A DNA stretch of 64,000 bases from positions 1-64,000 of the forward strand of contig CBFIBQ010000006.1 of assembly GCA_965660875.1 (NCBI GenBank), given 5' to 3'. Positions 16,848 through 26,416 of the stretch are shown one piece after another. The first letter of the stretch is position 1; each line of letters opens with the position of its first letter. The notes under the pieces are model-generated. The model saw nothing but the letters and a program-made list of their open reading frames with translations, ran no database searches and was not told the DNA's origin. The stretch is from UBA6770 sp965660875. Its GTDB lineage: Bacteria; Bacteroidota; Bacteroidia; Flavobacteriales_G; Salibacteraceae. The position numbers were made by a program, and so were the translations under genes.

Positions 16848-18371
16848 GTGGTGAATAAGGATGACTTATACACAGACACATTAAACAAGGTCATTGACTT
16901 TGGACATGAAGAAATTAAAGGTGAAACCGTTGTTGAACGACTTACCTTCAATAATTCAGTTTTGTGGTACTACATTCGGTTCATGCTGTTTAATAGAGTT
17001 CGGACTGCCAAAAATGAGGCACAAGGATCAAAAAAAAGCAAACATTCAACTCTAGGTTTAAAGTTAAGATTCTTATTGATTTTTATTTCAAGAGCCCTTA
17101 AAGGAGCTTTTCAGAAACTTCCCGAAAGAAAGCATTGGTTGATGGTAAATCCAAATGCACTTTCAAAAATGCTCGATATAAACTCTAAAAATGAAATTAT
17201 TGGGGATGGTTACTTAGAGTATTTGACCAGAAAAGTATCCGTGGATAAAAGGTTTGCATTAGTTTCTGAGTTTTACCCTCCAAAATTTGAATCGGGAGTA
17301 ACCCATTTAAAAACAAGGTCTTTTGATGCCGTTTTTGAAATAAATCTAGAGTGGTATATGCTTAAGAAATTGTTTCTGCCTTCAACCTGGATGGTTTTAT
17401 ACAAAACAAAGCGCGCACTAAAACATGCTCTACAATCCATAGAAAAGTACTCCACTAATCCGTTGGCAAAAGAATTAAAACACTATGAGCGATTGATGTT
17501 GTTCGCCATTTTTCGCGAACTGGTGTTTGAGCAGTTAATATTAAACAAGAAACCCACTTCGGTTTCTGGAACCAACGAGCACGATACAAAACTGAAATCA
17601 TTAATGGAACCTGCTAAAAGGTTGGGAATTAAAACTTGTGGGATACAGCATGGAATAATTCATAAACAACACGCTCATTACATTTTTAAGGAAATTGACA
17701 TGAAATACAGGCCAACACCTCAAAAAATGTTGGTTTGGGGTAAACAAGCAAAGCAAGTATTAACTGCAGATTCTACTTACCAAAAAGGTTCAGTTAAAGT
17801 AGTTGGTCAAATTCGCACTGACCTTATACCCGCACTCAAAAAAAGTACTGAAAAAGAAAGTTACATACTTTTTGCGAGTCAGATTTACCATGCCGTAGAT
17901 AAAGAAATTGAAAGCCAAATTGTAAAAGATATTCTGCGGTTTTCTGCTGAACACCCCCAAGAGAAAATAGTGATAAAACCACATCCGAGGCAAGCCAAGG
18001 TTGCTGAGTTTTTGAAATCACATGAAACACCCAGAGTAAAATATAACTATGAAATAGTGTACGATGATTTGTATCAAATGCTCAATCGGTCAAAACTGGT
18101 GATTACCCATAACAGTACCGTTGGTGGAGAGGCCATTTATTTTAATAAACCACTCATATTAATGGACTACTCCAAAGATGATTTAGCAAATTTTGTTAGT
18201 GAAGGTATCGGAATACCCGTTTACAATTATCATGAACTAAAGTCCGCGGCCAATACCGTAAAGGACTGGAACGGAAACCTACAAAATTGCAGAAACAAAT
18301 TTATTGACAGTAGAGTCTATAAAATAGACGGCGCCGTATGCGACCGAATTATTGACGAAATCGTTACCTAA
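16848..18371 (+). CDS. KpsS/CDP-glycerol-transferase-like GT-B protein, candidate pseudaminic acid transferase
   Basis: A 507-residue soluble protein starting at GTG (16848 or 16851), 3 nt after pseI. I do not recognise a named family with certainty. The C-terminal half has a GT-B acceptor/donor pattern: 'TCGIQHGIIHKQHAHYIF', 'KIVIKPHPRQAKVAEFLK' and 'LNRSKLVITHNSTVGGEAIYFNKPLILMDY'. These resemble capsule-export KpsS/KpsC and CDP-glycerol transferases. The position directly after pseI suggests that it transfers Pse from CMP-Pse to a glycan; that is inference. The last 8 nt overlap the convergent PhyH gene. Confidence 0.6.
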   Translation: MVNKDDLYTDTLNKVIDFGHEEIKGETVVERLTFNNSVLWYYIRFMLFNRVRTAKNEAQGSKKSKHSTLGLKLRFLLIFISRALKGAFQKLPERKHWLMVNPNALSKMLDINSKNEIIGDGYLEYLTRKVSVDKRFALVSEFYPPKFESGVTHLKTRSFDAVFEINLEWYMLKKLFLPSTWMVLYKTKRALKHALQSIEKYSTNPLAKELKHYERLMLFAIFRELVFEQLILNKKPTSVSGTNEHDTKLKSLMEPAKRLGIKTCGIQHGIIHKQHAHYIFKEIDMKYRPTPQKMLVWGKQAKQVLTADSTYQKGSVKVVGQIRTDLIPALKKSTEKESYILFASQIYHAVDKEIESQIVKDILRFSAEHPQEKIVIKPHPRQAKVAEFLKSHETPRVKYNYEIVYDDLYQMLNRSKLVITHNSTVGGEAIYFNKPLILMDYSKDDLANFVSEGIGIPVYNYHELKSAANTVKDWNGNLQNCRNKFIDSRVYKIDGAVCDRIIDEIVT

Positions 18372-19149
18372 ATGGACTAATATCCGTGAATTTTTTTGTC
18401 AGCTTTTCATCAATGAAATAATGCTGATAAAAGTAATTCGTTAGAGCATAGCGCTCTCCCGATTTTAATGGTCTGCCCCTGTGGATACCTGAAGTATCGA
18501 CGAGTAAACAAGTACCCGCTTTTGCCTTAAACTGAACCTTTGGATATTTCCCATCTTCAATGATTGCATCCACTTCCTGATCACTTAAACGATTTTGATC
18601 CAACTTTACACCATACTTACCTACTTCAAACAAAGTACTTTTTTTCTGTGTTCCTTCTAAATATTCGAACGGACCATTTTGCTCATCAACATCAGTAAGG
18701 TAAACTATGCTTTTGAATTGGTGTATCATATTGGTATCTCTGTGCCAACCGCCTCCAGAGCCCTTGTTGTCCCCTTTTGATCGAATTCTTCCCGCTAAAG
18801 TACTCAGCGGCTCTGTTCTGGTTTTAAGGTAGCGATCCGATAAATTTTGAAACCTTGAATCGGTATTAAACTTTTTTATGGAGTCGCTTAATCGTTCGGC
18901 AAAATAAACTCTGTTATCAGCATCCTCGTCATCTCGCCAAATTGTAGCGCTATTTTCTTCTATCAATCGATCAATTTCATTCCTCAGGCTTGCACATTCT
19001 TCAGTAGAATAATAATTCTCCCAAACAAAATAACCTTTCGAGCGAATACTCTCTAAGGCTCCTTCCGGCACACCATCAATCCCTTTGACGTTTTTTTGAT
19101 ATACTAATTCTTGTGTTCGAGCTTTGTAATATTCTAGTACTGACTTCAT
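18364..19149 (-). CDS. phytanoyl-CoA dioxygenase (PhyH) family Fe(II)/2-oxoglutarate oxygenase
   Basis: A 261-residue double-stranded beta-helix oxygenase. The metal triad is H136-x-D138 in 'GGGWHRDTN' and H223 in 'SGIHRGRP', with R226 or R233 as candidates for 2-oxoglutarate binding. The family hydroxylates lipids, small molecules or sugars. Here the gene overlaps the upstream GT4 by 4 nt (ATGA), so the product probably acts on a glycan or lipid in that pathway. The target cannot be told. It overlaps the convergent KpsS-like gene by 8 nt at the stop. Confidence 0.85.
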   Translation of the reverse strand: MKSVLEYYKARTQELVYQKNVKGIDGVPEGALESIRSKGYFVWENYYSTEECASLRNEIDRLIEENSATIWRDDEDADNRVYFAERLSDSIKKFNTDSRFQNLSDRYLKTRTEPLSTLAGRIRSKGDNKGSGGGWHRDTNMIHQFKSIVYLTDVDEQNGPFEYLEGTQKKSTLFEVGKYGVKLDQNRLSDQEVDAIIEDGKYPKVQFKAKAGTCLLVDTSGIHRGRPLKSGERYALTNYFYQHYFIDEKLTKKFTDISPFR

Positions 19150-20456
19150 TTTGATAATTTATCTAACAAAATTACAAGGCTTTTCGTCAAATTTTCTCGA
19201 TTATATCGTTCCACACTATGATTTTTGTCATTTGAATCTTTAGCTTCAAATGCCGCAATAATGCTTTTCTTGATATGTTCCACAGATAAGTTCACGTATG
19301 GAAAGCAATTTCCTGCATTTGCTTCATTCAAAATATTCGCCACGTCTCCTTCTGGATGTCCGAATGCGATTATTGGTTTGCTCATTGCGATATACTCAAA
19401 AAGTTTTCCCGGAATATTTCCTTTACCTATCTCACTATTAAAGGTAAGTAAGAGCAGTAAGGATGACTTTTGATACCATTTTAGCACTTCTGTGTGTGCA
19501 ATATAACCGTGGCGGATAATTTTTTCAGAAACAATATTGAACCCGTTCAACTCCTCTAATACCGAGCCATCTACTGTGCCTCCAATATGAATCTCCAAGG
19601 CCTCTCTAATATCTGCGTGCTCTTCACATACTTGTTCAAGGGCTATCCAAAAGCTTTTCGGGTTGCGTAGGTGGTTCAATAATCCAAAATGGCTAATGAT
19701 AAAACGATCAGACTTTTCGTTTATAGAATTACTCACATCCGACTCATCGAAGCCATTGGTGATTACCTCAACATTCTTGGCCCCTAACTTCTTAAACATT
19801 TGAGCCCAGTTATTGCTCACCGTAAGGCAAATATCAGAAGCTTCCAACACTCCCCTTTCAAGTGATTCGTATTTTTTACGCGAACTCTTTGAAATATTGT
19901 AATCGTCTAATAAATCCAACTTAGACCATGGGTCACGAAAATCAGCAATCCAAGGAATATCTATGTGTTGCTTTATTCCCTTTCCAATAAGATGCATACT
20001 ATGCGGTGGGCCAGTGGTTACAATTGCATCTACTGGATTTTCGCGCAAATAACTCACCAAATAACGCACTGATTTCTTAACCCAAAAGACTTTGGGGTCG
20101 GGAATAAATACATTTCCTCTTATCCATTTTGCAATTTGAGCCGCTCCTTTTTTAACACTGGATTGGCTGGTATTTGTCTCTAAAAGGCCGTTATTGATGT
20201 TCTTTTTATTGGAATCGGAGCTAAACTTTTTATAGAATCCATAAGGCTCCCATATTTTGGTTTGTAATAACTCGGCATGTTCAGATACGTCATTTAACAA
20301 GGTAGTATCCTTCGTTTCAAAATCTGGATTTGAAGGTGTATATACTACTGGTTGCCAGCCATTTTCAGGTAAATATTTCGAGAATTTAAGCCAGCGTTGA
20401 ACTCCACTTCCGGCACTTGGTGGCCAATAATAAGTTATAATCAGAACGCGCTTCAC
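19146..20456 (-). CDS. glycosyltransferase family 4
   Basis: A 436-residue GT-B transferase. It opens with 'KRVLIITYYWPPSAGSGVQRWLKF', the usual YYWPP acceptor-domain motif of GT4. It has 'DAIVTTGPPHSMHLIG' and 'IPWIADFRDPWSK' in the first domain, and 'ISHFGLLNHLRNPKSFW' with 'KWYQKSSLLLLLTF ... GKGNIPGKLFEYIAMSKPIIAFGH' in the second, including the E-x7-E-like FEYIAMSKP segment. The start is GTG, overlapping the YfhO stop by 4 nt (GTGA). It is the fourth gene in an operon with carB, DUF4834, the YfhO-like protein and PhyH. Confidence 0.88.
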   Translation of the reverse strand: MKRVLIITYYWPPSAGSGVQRWLKFSKYLPENGWQPVVYTPSNPDFETKDTTLLNDVSEHAELLQTKIWEPYGFYKKFSSDSNKKNINNGLLETNTSQSSVKKGAAQIAKWIRGNVFIPDPKVFWVKKSVRYLVSYLRENPVDAIVTTGPPHSMHLIGKGIKQHIDIPWIADFRDPWSKLDLLDDYNISKSSRKKYESLERGVLEASDICLTVSNNWAQMFKKLGAKNVEVITNGFDESDVSNSINEKSDRFIISHFGLLNHLRNPKSFWIALEQVCEEHADIREALEIHIGGTVDGSVLEELNGFNIVSEKIIRHGYIAHTEVLKWYQKSSLLLLLTFNSEIGKGNIPGKLFEYIAMSKPIIAFGHPEGDVANILNEANAGNCFPYVNLSVEHIKKSIIAAFEAKDSNDKNHSVERYNRENLTKSLVILLDKLSK

Positions 20457-23074
20457 TCCGATTCCTCAGGCTTTTTTCTCAATTGTTGGACAGAATACCC
20501 AAGAATAATAAGAAGCAATAAACTGCTTGAAGCCAGGCTAACCATAGAACTTCGCTTAAAGCTTTTTGGCTCAAACCGAAATACAATTTCTTGGGCACCT
20601 GCAGGAACATTTACACCTCTTAGAATGTAGTTGACCTTTGCATGTGGCACGGTCTTTCCGTCTATATATACCTGCCAACCATCTTTGTAATAAATCTCCG
20701 AAAAAACGGCAAAGGCATCTTGCTTTACATCACAAGAATAAACCAACTCATTTGCCTTGTATGAAGTAAGCGAAATTTTTCCATTGCCTCCAGCTTTTAT
20801 ACCCCCAATCTTTTCATCAAAAGTCTCTTGAATCACCGCTTGATTTTCTAAATCAAGATCTGCTAATGCCATTATTTCCTCATTAGCATTGGGTACTTTT
20901 TTTACTGTGTTTACAAACCACGCATTACCATAAGCATAGGGGTTTTCGATTGCCGGAGCATCTGGATTATATATTATGTAGCGTGTGTTCATCATATTCA
21001 AATACTTACGATTACTAAACACTTGCAAAATATCTTGTCCACCTTCTCGAAGTGAAGCTACAATCGCTTGAATTTCCTTATTTAAATAGAAATCAATAAA
21101 GTCCTGATAGCGACCCATCTTTACAGCGGAATATCCTCCTACACTTTTATGAAAAAAAGAAGTCCTGGATTCATTAAAAGGGTTGTTGATTTGAAAAACT
21201 CTGAAGTTCGTATTCTGATTGTATACCCTAAACTTTTCGTTATTTACGATGTAGTTCATGTTTCTTTTCTCAGAAGCCTCTACTGATTTTTTCTTTTCGG
21301 CAATTGCTGATTGCACTTCCAGAGCCAATTCAGAGTTTCTGTTCATTGCGCCGTTAATAATCGACTCATCAGCTTTATTCGGTAAGTGTTCATAGTAATA
21401 GGGTTTCAACTTGACCCAGCGCTCATATTTACCTCGCTTTTTTTCGTTTTTCACGTAGCGCTTATCTACCAACCATAAATCTCCTAATATTAATATTCCA
21501 AGCGCAAGTGCTAAAATCTGCAGGTTCTGTTTTTTTATAAAATACCAACTTATTCCCAGACCAATTAGAATTAAGAATATAGCTCGAAATGCATCTCCCC
21601 TAACTACTCCGATTCTATACGATTCTACTTGATCCATCATATTTGTGGCTTGCCCCGCATTAGGACCAGCTAACATTTTATCAAATTGTTGCAATTCTTG
21701 TGGACTAAAAAAGTCAAAGAAAGCTCCCGGCATCAATCCAATAACTCCAATTAATCCTAAAAAAGTTCCGCCAGTAATTAGTATCTTCTTTTTGAGCGCT
21801 TTACTTTTAAGCAACTCAGGTTTTTGGTAGAACTTATGAATCACCAATACTGCACTCATAGGAACCAGCAACTCCACAATTAATAATGCCATAGAAGGTG
21901 TCCTAAATTTATTGTACATAGGCAAATAATCAACCAATAGTTCTGTAAACCACATGGTATTCCTACCCCAAGAGACAAAGAAAAAGAGCACCGTTGCAAT
22001 TACAATAGGCCACCTATATACACCATCAAGGACAACAAAACTTATGATAAATAAGAACAGTAAGAAGGCTCCAACATACACCGGTCCAGAAGTAAATGGC
22101 TGATCTCCCCAATAAGAGTTTATCTGCCTGCCTCGCTCATATTCAGCTGCTCCAGAAGCACCACCTTTTACCTCTGGTATTACAAGTGACCACGTTTCTG
22201 CAAGCCCATAACTCCATTGAGTAAGGTAGTCGATATCCAATCCACTGGTCTGATTTTCATTAACCTCGCCACTCGCAGATATAGTAAGTTCACTTTTACC
22301 GCGCATGGTTTCTTGAGTATATTGGTAGGTATTCCAAAGCATGTCTGCATTACACAAAATTGCGATAACACCTGCTGCAACCAATACGGCCGAGCGTTTT
22401 ATAAAATCGGGTATGAGCTGCTTTTTTATTGCGTCATAAAGAAAGTAAAAACCAAGCACCACTAAAAGCATTGCAAAATAGTACGTCACTTGTACGTGAT
22501 TACTTAAAATTTCGAAGGTCATGAATACGGCAAAGAGTATTCCTCCTTTAATCATACTTCCTCTGTATGCGAGCAGAAAACCCGCTAGTGCAGCTGGTAA
22601 ATAGGCTATTGCGTGTAATTTCGAATTGTGACCAGCCTCTATCAATATGGGAAAATAGGAAGAAAGCATAAATCCAAATGACCCTAAAATAGCCAACCAA
22701 GGGCTTATACCCAGTACCATCATCAAAATGTAAAAACATATCCCAGCAACAAATAATAGGTTGTGGGGTCCTTTTATAAACAGCTTGTTAATCACAAACC
22801 TGTCAATATGATAGAGCAAATTACTTCCATAAAAGACTGAAACTTGATATGCAGGCATTCCACCAAACATTGCATTTGTCCACAGTGGCTCTTCTTCATA
22901 GGTTTCACGATGGTCGTATATTTCTTTGGACATTCCCTTGAAAGAACTTATATCACCTTGCACCAGCGAATAGCCCTCAATAGCCGGACTAAAATAGATG
23001 AGTGGAACTATGTAGAAAAGTACCACAGCCACAATATGTGGGATCCAAGCCTTAAAGTCAATTTGCTTCAACAT
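20453..23074 (-). CDS. YfhO-family integral membrane protein
   Basis: An 873-residue protein with about 12 hydrophobic helices in the first 520 residues and a large C-terminal extracytoplasmic domain followed by a last helix. 'NPFNESRTSFFHKSVGGYSAVKMGRYQDF' and 'VNYILRGVNVPAGAQEIVFRFEP' are typical of YfhO (PF09586), whose Gram-positive members act in glycosylation of lipoteichoic acid. Function in Bacteroidota is not established. Co-transcription with a GT4 suggests lipid-linked sugar transfer outside the membrane. The ATG at 23074 follows DUF4834 by 48 nt. Confidence 0.85.
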   Translation of the reverse strand: MLKQIDFKAWIPHIVAVVLFYIVPLIYFSPAIEGYSLVQGDISSFKGMSKEIYDHRETYEEEPLWTNAMFGGMPAYQVSVFYGSNLLYHIDRFVINKLFIKGPHNLLFVAGICFYILMMVLGISPWLAILGSFGFMLSSYFPILIEAGHNSKLHAIAYLPAALAGFLLAYRGSMIKGGILFAVFMTFEILSNHVQVTYYFAMLLVVLGFYFLYDAIKKQLIPDFIKRSAVLVAAGVIAILCNADMLWNTYQYTQETMRGKSELTISASGEVNENQTSGLDIDYLTQWSYGLAETWSLVIPEVKGGASGAAEYERGRQINSYWGDQPFTSGPVYVGAFLLFLFIISFVVLDGVYRWPIVIATVLFFFVSWGRNTMWFTELLVDYLPMYNKFRTPSMALLIVELLVPMSAVLVIHKFYQKPELLKSKALKKKILITGGTFLGLIGVIGLMPGAFFDFFSPQELQQFDKMLAGPNAGQATNMMDQVESYRIGVVRGDAFRAIFLILIGLGISWYFIKKQNLQILALALGILILGDLWLVDKRYVKNEKKRGKYERWVKLKPYYYEHLPNKADESIINGAMNRNSELALEVQSAIAEKKKSVEASEKRNMNYIVNNEKFRVYNQNTNFRVFQINNPFNESRTSFFHKSVGGYSAVKMGRYQDFIDFYLNKEIQAIVASLREGGQDILQVFSNRKYLNMMNTRYIIYNPDAPAIENPYAYGNAWFVNTVKKVPNANEEIMALADLDLENQAVIQETFDEKIGGIKAGGNGKISLTSYKANELVYSCDVKQDAFAVFSEIYYKDGWQVYIDGKTVPHAKVNYILRGVNVPAGAQEIVFRFEPKSFKRSSMVSLASSSLLLLIILGYSVQQLRKKPEESE

Positions 23075-23122
23075 ATTTCTCTTTTTTTGTTGCGTTACAA
23101 ACCTAAGTAAACTGTCACGCTT

Positions 23123-23404
23123 CTATTCTACTTCTTCGAAATCGACATACTCTCCACCATCAGTCGATTTTTTTGAGGTGGATGTTTTTTTTGGTGGTTT
23201 GACGTAAACATCGCCTTTTTGCTGAAAACCACTTTGATTTTCTTGATTAGGATTGCGCATTTGCTCTTCCATGCGGTTTTTTACCTTCTTGAAAAACAAA
23301 CGCATCACCCATGGCAATATTACGCGCATTAAAATTCTAACCCCAAAATATATTAGGGCAATAATTAAAAGTGTTCGAATTAAGCTCACAACTCCTGCTT
23401 CCAA
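23123..23404 (-). CDS. DUF4834 family small membrane protein
   Basis: 93 residues: one transmembrane helix (about 9-33, 'LLIIALIYFGVRILMRVILPWVM') followed by a basic then acidic tail ending 'GGEYVDFEEVE', which is characteristic of DUF4834. The start is TTG at 23404, 2 nt after the carB stop; GTG at 23389 would still leave the helix. The family is of unknown function and in Bacteroidota is commonly beside YfhO-like genes. Confidence 0.75.
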   Translation of the reverse strand: MEAGVVSLIRTLLIIALIYFGVRILMRVILPWVMRLFFKKVKNRMEEQMRNPNQENQSGFQQKGDVYVKPPKKTSTSKKSTDGGEYVDFEEVE

Positions 23405-23406
23405 AT

Positions 23407-26226
23407 CTACCTACTCAAATACAGGTTACGCTCAGAGAATATTTTTCTGAAATAGCTGTCTCTCAAATCAGGAATAAACCGAATGGCTTCACCAGTAGAC
23501 TTCATTTCAGGGCCTAACTCCTTATTAACGTTAGGAAATTTATCAAAGCTGAAAACGGGAATTTTAATAGCATAACCTTCTTTGTGGGGTTTGAAATCAA
23601 AGTCCTTTATTTTCTTATCACCGAGCATAACCTTGGTAGCATAATTCACATAAGGCTCTCTGTATGCCTTTGCAATAAATGGCACCGTTCTACTTGCTCT
23701 CGGGTTGGCTTCTATTACGTAAACTAGGTCATCCTTAATAGCAAACTGGATATTAATGAGCCCTACAGTATTTAACGATACTGCTAAGGTTCTGGTAATG
23801 TCCTCTATTTGAGCCAGTACAAGGTCTCCTAAATTATAAGGTGGTAAAACAGCGTAGGAATCACCTGAATGAATACCTGCAGGCTCTATGTGCTGCATTA
23901 CTCCTAAAATATGTACATCCTCTCCATCACAAATCGCATCAGCTTCGGCCTCAATTGCTCCATCTAAAAAGTGATCCAATAGGATTTGATTATCTGGCAT
24001 ATCGCGCAGTATGTCCACCACGTGATGCTCCAAATCTTCGTCGTTTATTACGATTTTCATTTTCTGACCGCCCAACACGTAACTCGGACGCACCAATAAG
24101 GGATAGCCCAGTTCGCTTGCAAGCTCTAGTGCCTGCTCAGCCGACTCTACAACGCCGAATTTTGGATAAGGAATTTTCTTCTCAGCGAGCAAGGTTGAAA
24201 ACCGACCTCTATCTTCAGCTAAATCCAAGGCATCAAAAGAAGTTCCCATTATTTTAATTCCATATCGGGTAAGTTTCTCAGCCAATTTGAGTGCAGTTTG
24301 CCCCCCTAGTTGAACGATAACTCCCTCTGGTTTTTCGTGTAAAATAATATCATAGATATGCTCCCAAAATACAGGCTCAAAATAGAGTTTATCCGCGGTA
24401 TCAAAGTCAGTAGAGACTGTTTCGGGGTTACAATTGATCATTATCGTTTCGTAGCCAGCTTCTTTGGCTGCTAATACTCCATGGACACAACTGTAATCAA
24501 ACTCAATACCTTGCCCTATTCTATTTGGGCCCGAACCAAGAACAATAATTTTCTTTTTTTCACTAACTATAGATTCGTTTTCTTGTTCGAATGTCGAATA
24601 ATAAAACGGAGTTTTGGCGGGAAATTCAGCGGCACAGGTGTCTACCAACTTATACACTCTGTTTATCCCTTGCTCGTTTCTTTTAGCAAACACCTCACTC
24701 TCCAAACATTTCACCAAGTGAGCAATTTGTCTATCCGCATACCCCATTTGTTTTGCTTGATACAATAGCAATTCGGGTAAACTATCAATCGAGTGTTTTT
24801 CTATTTCATTTTCAAGCAAAATCATTTCTTCAATTTGCTTTAAAAACCAAAAATCTATTTTGGTACGCTCATGGATAGTCTTGAAAGGAATACCCATTTT
24901 TATGGCGTCATAGATATGAAACAAGCGATTCCAACTCGGGTGTTTCAGCGATTGTAAAATCTCGTTTTGATTGGTAATGCCTTTACCATCCGCTCCTAGT
25001 CCGTTTCTTCCAATTTCCAGCGATTGACATGCTTTTTGGAGGGCTTCTTGAAAACTTCTTCCAATTCCCATTACCTCTCCTACCGACTTCATTTGAAGAC
25101 CCAGCTCTCTATCGGCTCCTTTAAATTTATTAAAGTTCCATCTTGGAATTTTTACAATTACGTAGTCTAAAGTTGGTTCAAAAAATGCAGAAGTTGATTT
25201 GGTAATCTGGTTATCCAATTCATCCAGTGTATAACCAAGAGCAAGCTTTGCTGCAATCTTTGCGATAGGGTAACCGGTTGCTTTTGATGCCAATGCTGAA
25301 GAGCGCGAAACCCTTGGATTAATCTCAATCGCTATAATATCCTCATTTTCATCTGGGCTAACAGAAAATTGAACGTTACAACCACCTGCAAAATCGCCAA
25401 TTGCGCGCATCATTTTTATAGCCATGTCGCGCATTTTTTGATAGGTCTTATCCGACAGGGTTAAAGCTGGAGCTACAGTAATGCTATCACCTGTGTGAAT
25501 ACCCATTGGGTCGAAGTTCTCGATAGAGCAAATGATAATAACGTTGTCGTTTTTATCCCGCAGCAGTTCCAGCTCAAATTCCTTCCAGCCGAGTAGTGCC
25601 TTGTCAATCATCACCTCATGTATGGGTGACTTGTGCAATCCAGAGTTTAAGAGGTTTTCAAACTTATCCGCATCCCATACAAATGAGGCGCCCGATCCAC
25701 CTAGAGTAAATGAAGGTCGAATACATAACGGAAAACCAAACTCTTGTGCCACTTCCTTTCCTTCTAAAAAGGATTTAGCGATTTTTTGTGGTGCCATCGG
25801 AACCCCAATTTCATCCATCAGCACTCTAAACTTCTGGCGATCTTCGGTAATATTTATGGCATCAATATCAACTCCGACAATATTCACTCCATGTTCTTCC
25901 CAAATACCCATCTCATCACATTCGATAGCAAGGTTAAGCGCAGTTTGACCGCCCATTGTGGGGAGCACCGTATCAATATCTGGGTGTTGGTCCAGAATAA
26001 ACTGAATACTTTCTGGATTTAAAGCACGCAGGTATACATTATCTGCCGTGACTGGATCCGTCATAATGGTTGCCGGATTGGAGTTTATCAAAGTAACAAT
26101 GATACCTTCTTCTCTTAAAGATCTGGAAGCCTGAGAACCTGAATAATCAAATTCGCACGCTTGTCCAATTACAATAGGGCCACTACCAATTAACAGTATG
26201 TGTTTGATACTTGTATCTCTAGGCAT
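23407..26226 (-). CDS. carB: carbamoyl-phosphate synthase large subunit (lacks C-terminal MGS domain)
   Basis: Makes carbamoyl phosphate from bicarbonate, glutamine-derived ammonia and two ATP for pyrimidine and arginine synthesis. The 939 residues hold two ATP-grasp halves: 'LLIGSGPIVIGQACEFDYSGSQA' opens the first and 'IIVLGSGPNRIGQGIEFDYS' the second. It ends 'RKIFSERNLYLSR', just where the E. coli enzyme (1073 aa) begins its allosteric MGS-like domain, so that domain is absent. Shortened CarB proteins are known in Bacteroidota (recall). carA is not in the window. The ATG at 26226 heads a five-gene operon. Confidence 0.95.
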   Translation of the reverse strand: MPRDTSIKHILLIGSGPIVIGQACEFDYSGSQASRSLREEGIIVTLINSNPATIMTDPVTADNVYLRALNPESIQFILDQHPDIDTVLPTMGGQTALNLAIECDEMGIWEEHGVNIVGVDIDAINITEDRQKFRVLMDEIGVPMAPQKIAKSFLEGKEVAQEFGFPLCIRPSFTLGGSGASFVWDADKFENLLNSGLHKSPIHEVMIDKALLGWKEFELELLRDKNDNVIIICSIENFDPMGIHTGDSITVAPALTLSDKTYQKMRDMAIKMMRAIGDFAGGCNVQFSVSPDENEDIIAIEINPRVSRSSALASKATGYPIAKIAAKLALGYTLDELDNQITKSTSAFFEPTLDYVIVKIPRWNFNKFKGADRELGLQMKSVGEVMGIGRSFQEALQKACQSLEIGRNGLGADGKGITNQNEILQSLKHPSWNRLFHIYDAIKMGIPFKTIHERTKIDFWFLKQIEEMILLENEIEKHSIDSLPELLLYQAKQMGYADRQIAHLVKCLESEVFAKRNEQGINRVYKLVDTCAAEFPAKTPFYYSTFEQENESIVSEKKKIIVLGSGPNRIGQGIEFDYSCVHGVLAAKEAGYETIMINCNPETVSTDFDTADKLYFEPVFWEHIYDIILHEKPEGVIVQLGGQTALKLAEKLTRYGIKIMGTSFDALDLAEDRGRFSTLLAEKKIPYPKFGVVESAEQALELASELGYPLLVRPSYVLGGQKMKIVINDEDLEHHVVDILRDMPDNQILLDHFLDGAIEAEADAICDGEDVHILGVMQHIEPAGIHSGDSYAVLPPYNLGDLVLAQIEDITRTLAVSLNTVGLINIQFAIKDDLVYVIEANPRASRTVPFIAKAYREPYVNYATKVMLGDKKIKDFDFKPHKEGYAIKIPVFSFDKFPNVNKELGPEMKSTGEAIRFIPDLRDSYFRKIFSERNLYLSR

Positions 26227-26287
26227 AACAATCGTGTTCTATAGTTGAAATTAAAATGGGTAAAGCAACAGGTGAAAAATAGGTTTG

Positions 26288-26306
26288 CTTGTCCATACCG
26301 GACAGG
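26288..26306. promoter_or_regulatory. 7-bp hairpin between carB and the hydrolase gene
   Basis: CTTGTCC (26288-26294) pairs with GGACAGG (26300-26306) with one G-T pair and a 5-nt loop, about 62 nt upstream of the carB ATG and 110 nt upstream of the hydrolase start. A plus-strand TAGGTTTG (26280-26287) and a minus-strand TAAATTTG (26364-26357) flank it, so it would lie in the leader of either gene. There is no T-run, so it is not a simple terminator. Confidence 0.3.
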
Positions 26307-26416
26307 AGGAAAATTGCAAACTTTGACGCGATATTATTCACCTTAATTTTAGGCTTCAAATTTAAAGTAAAGCTTTTGTTTTAGACTTTTGTAGATTGTA
26401 ATAGTTTTAAACGTTT

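Noticed and set aside
23841..25948. Plus-strand ORFs of 138 codons (23841, 25532) and 24481-24768 in carB
   Set aside because: Antisense to a well-conserved enzyme with continuous motifs; no evidence of independent genes.
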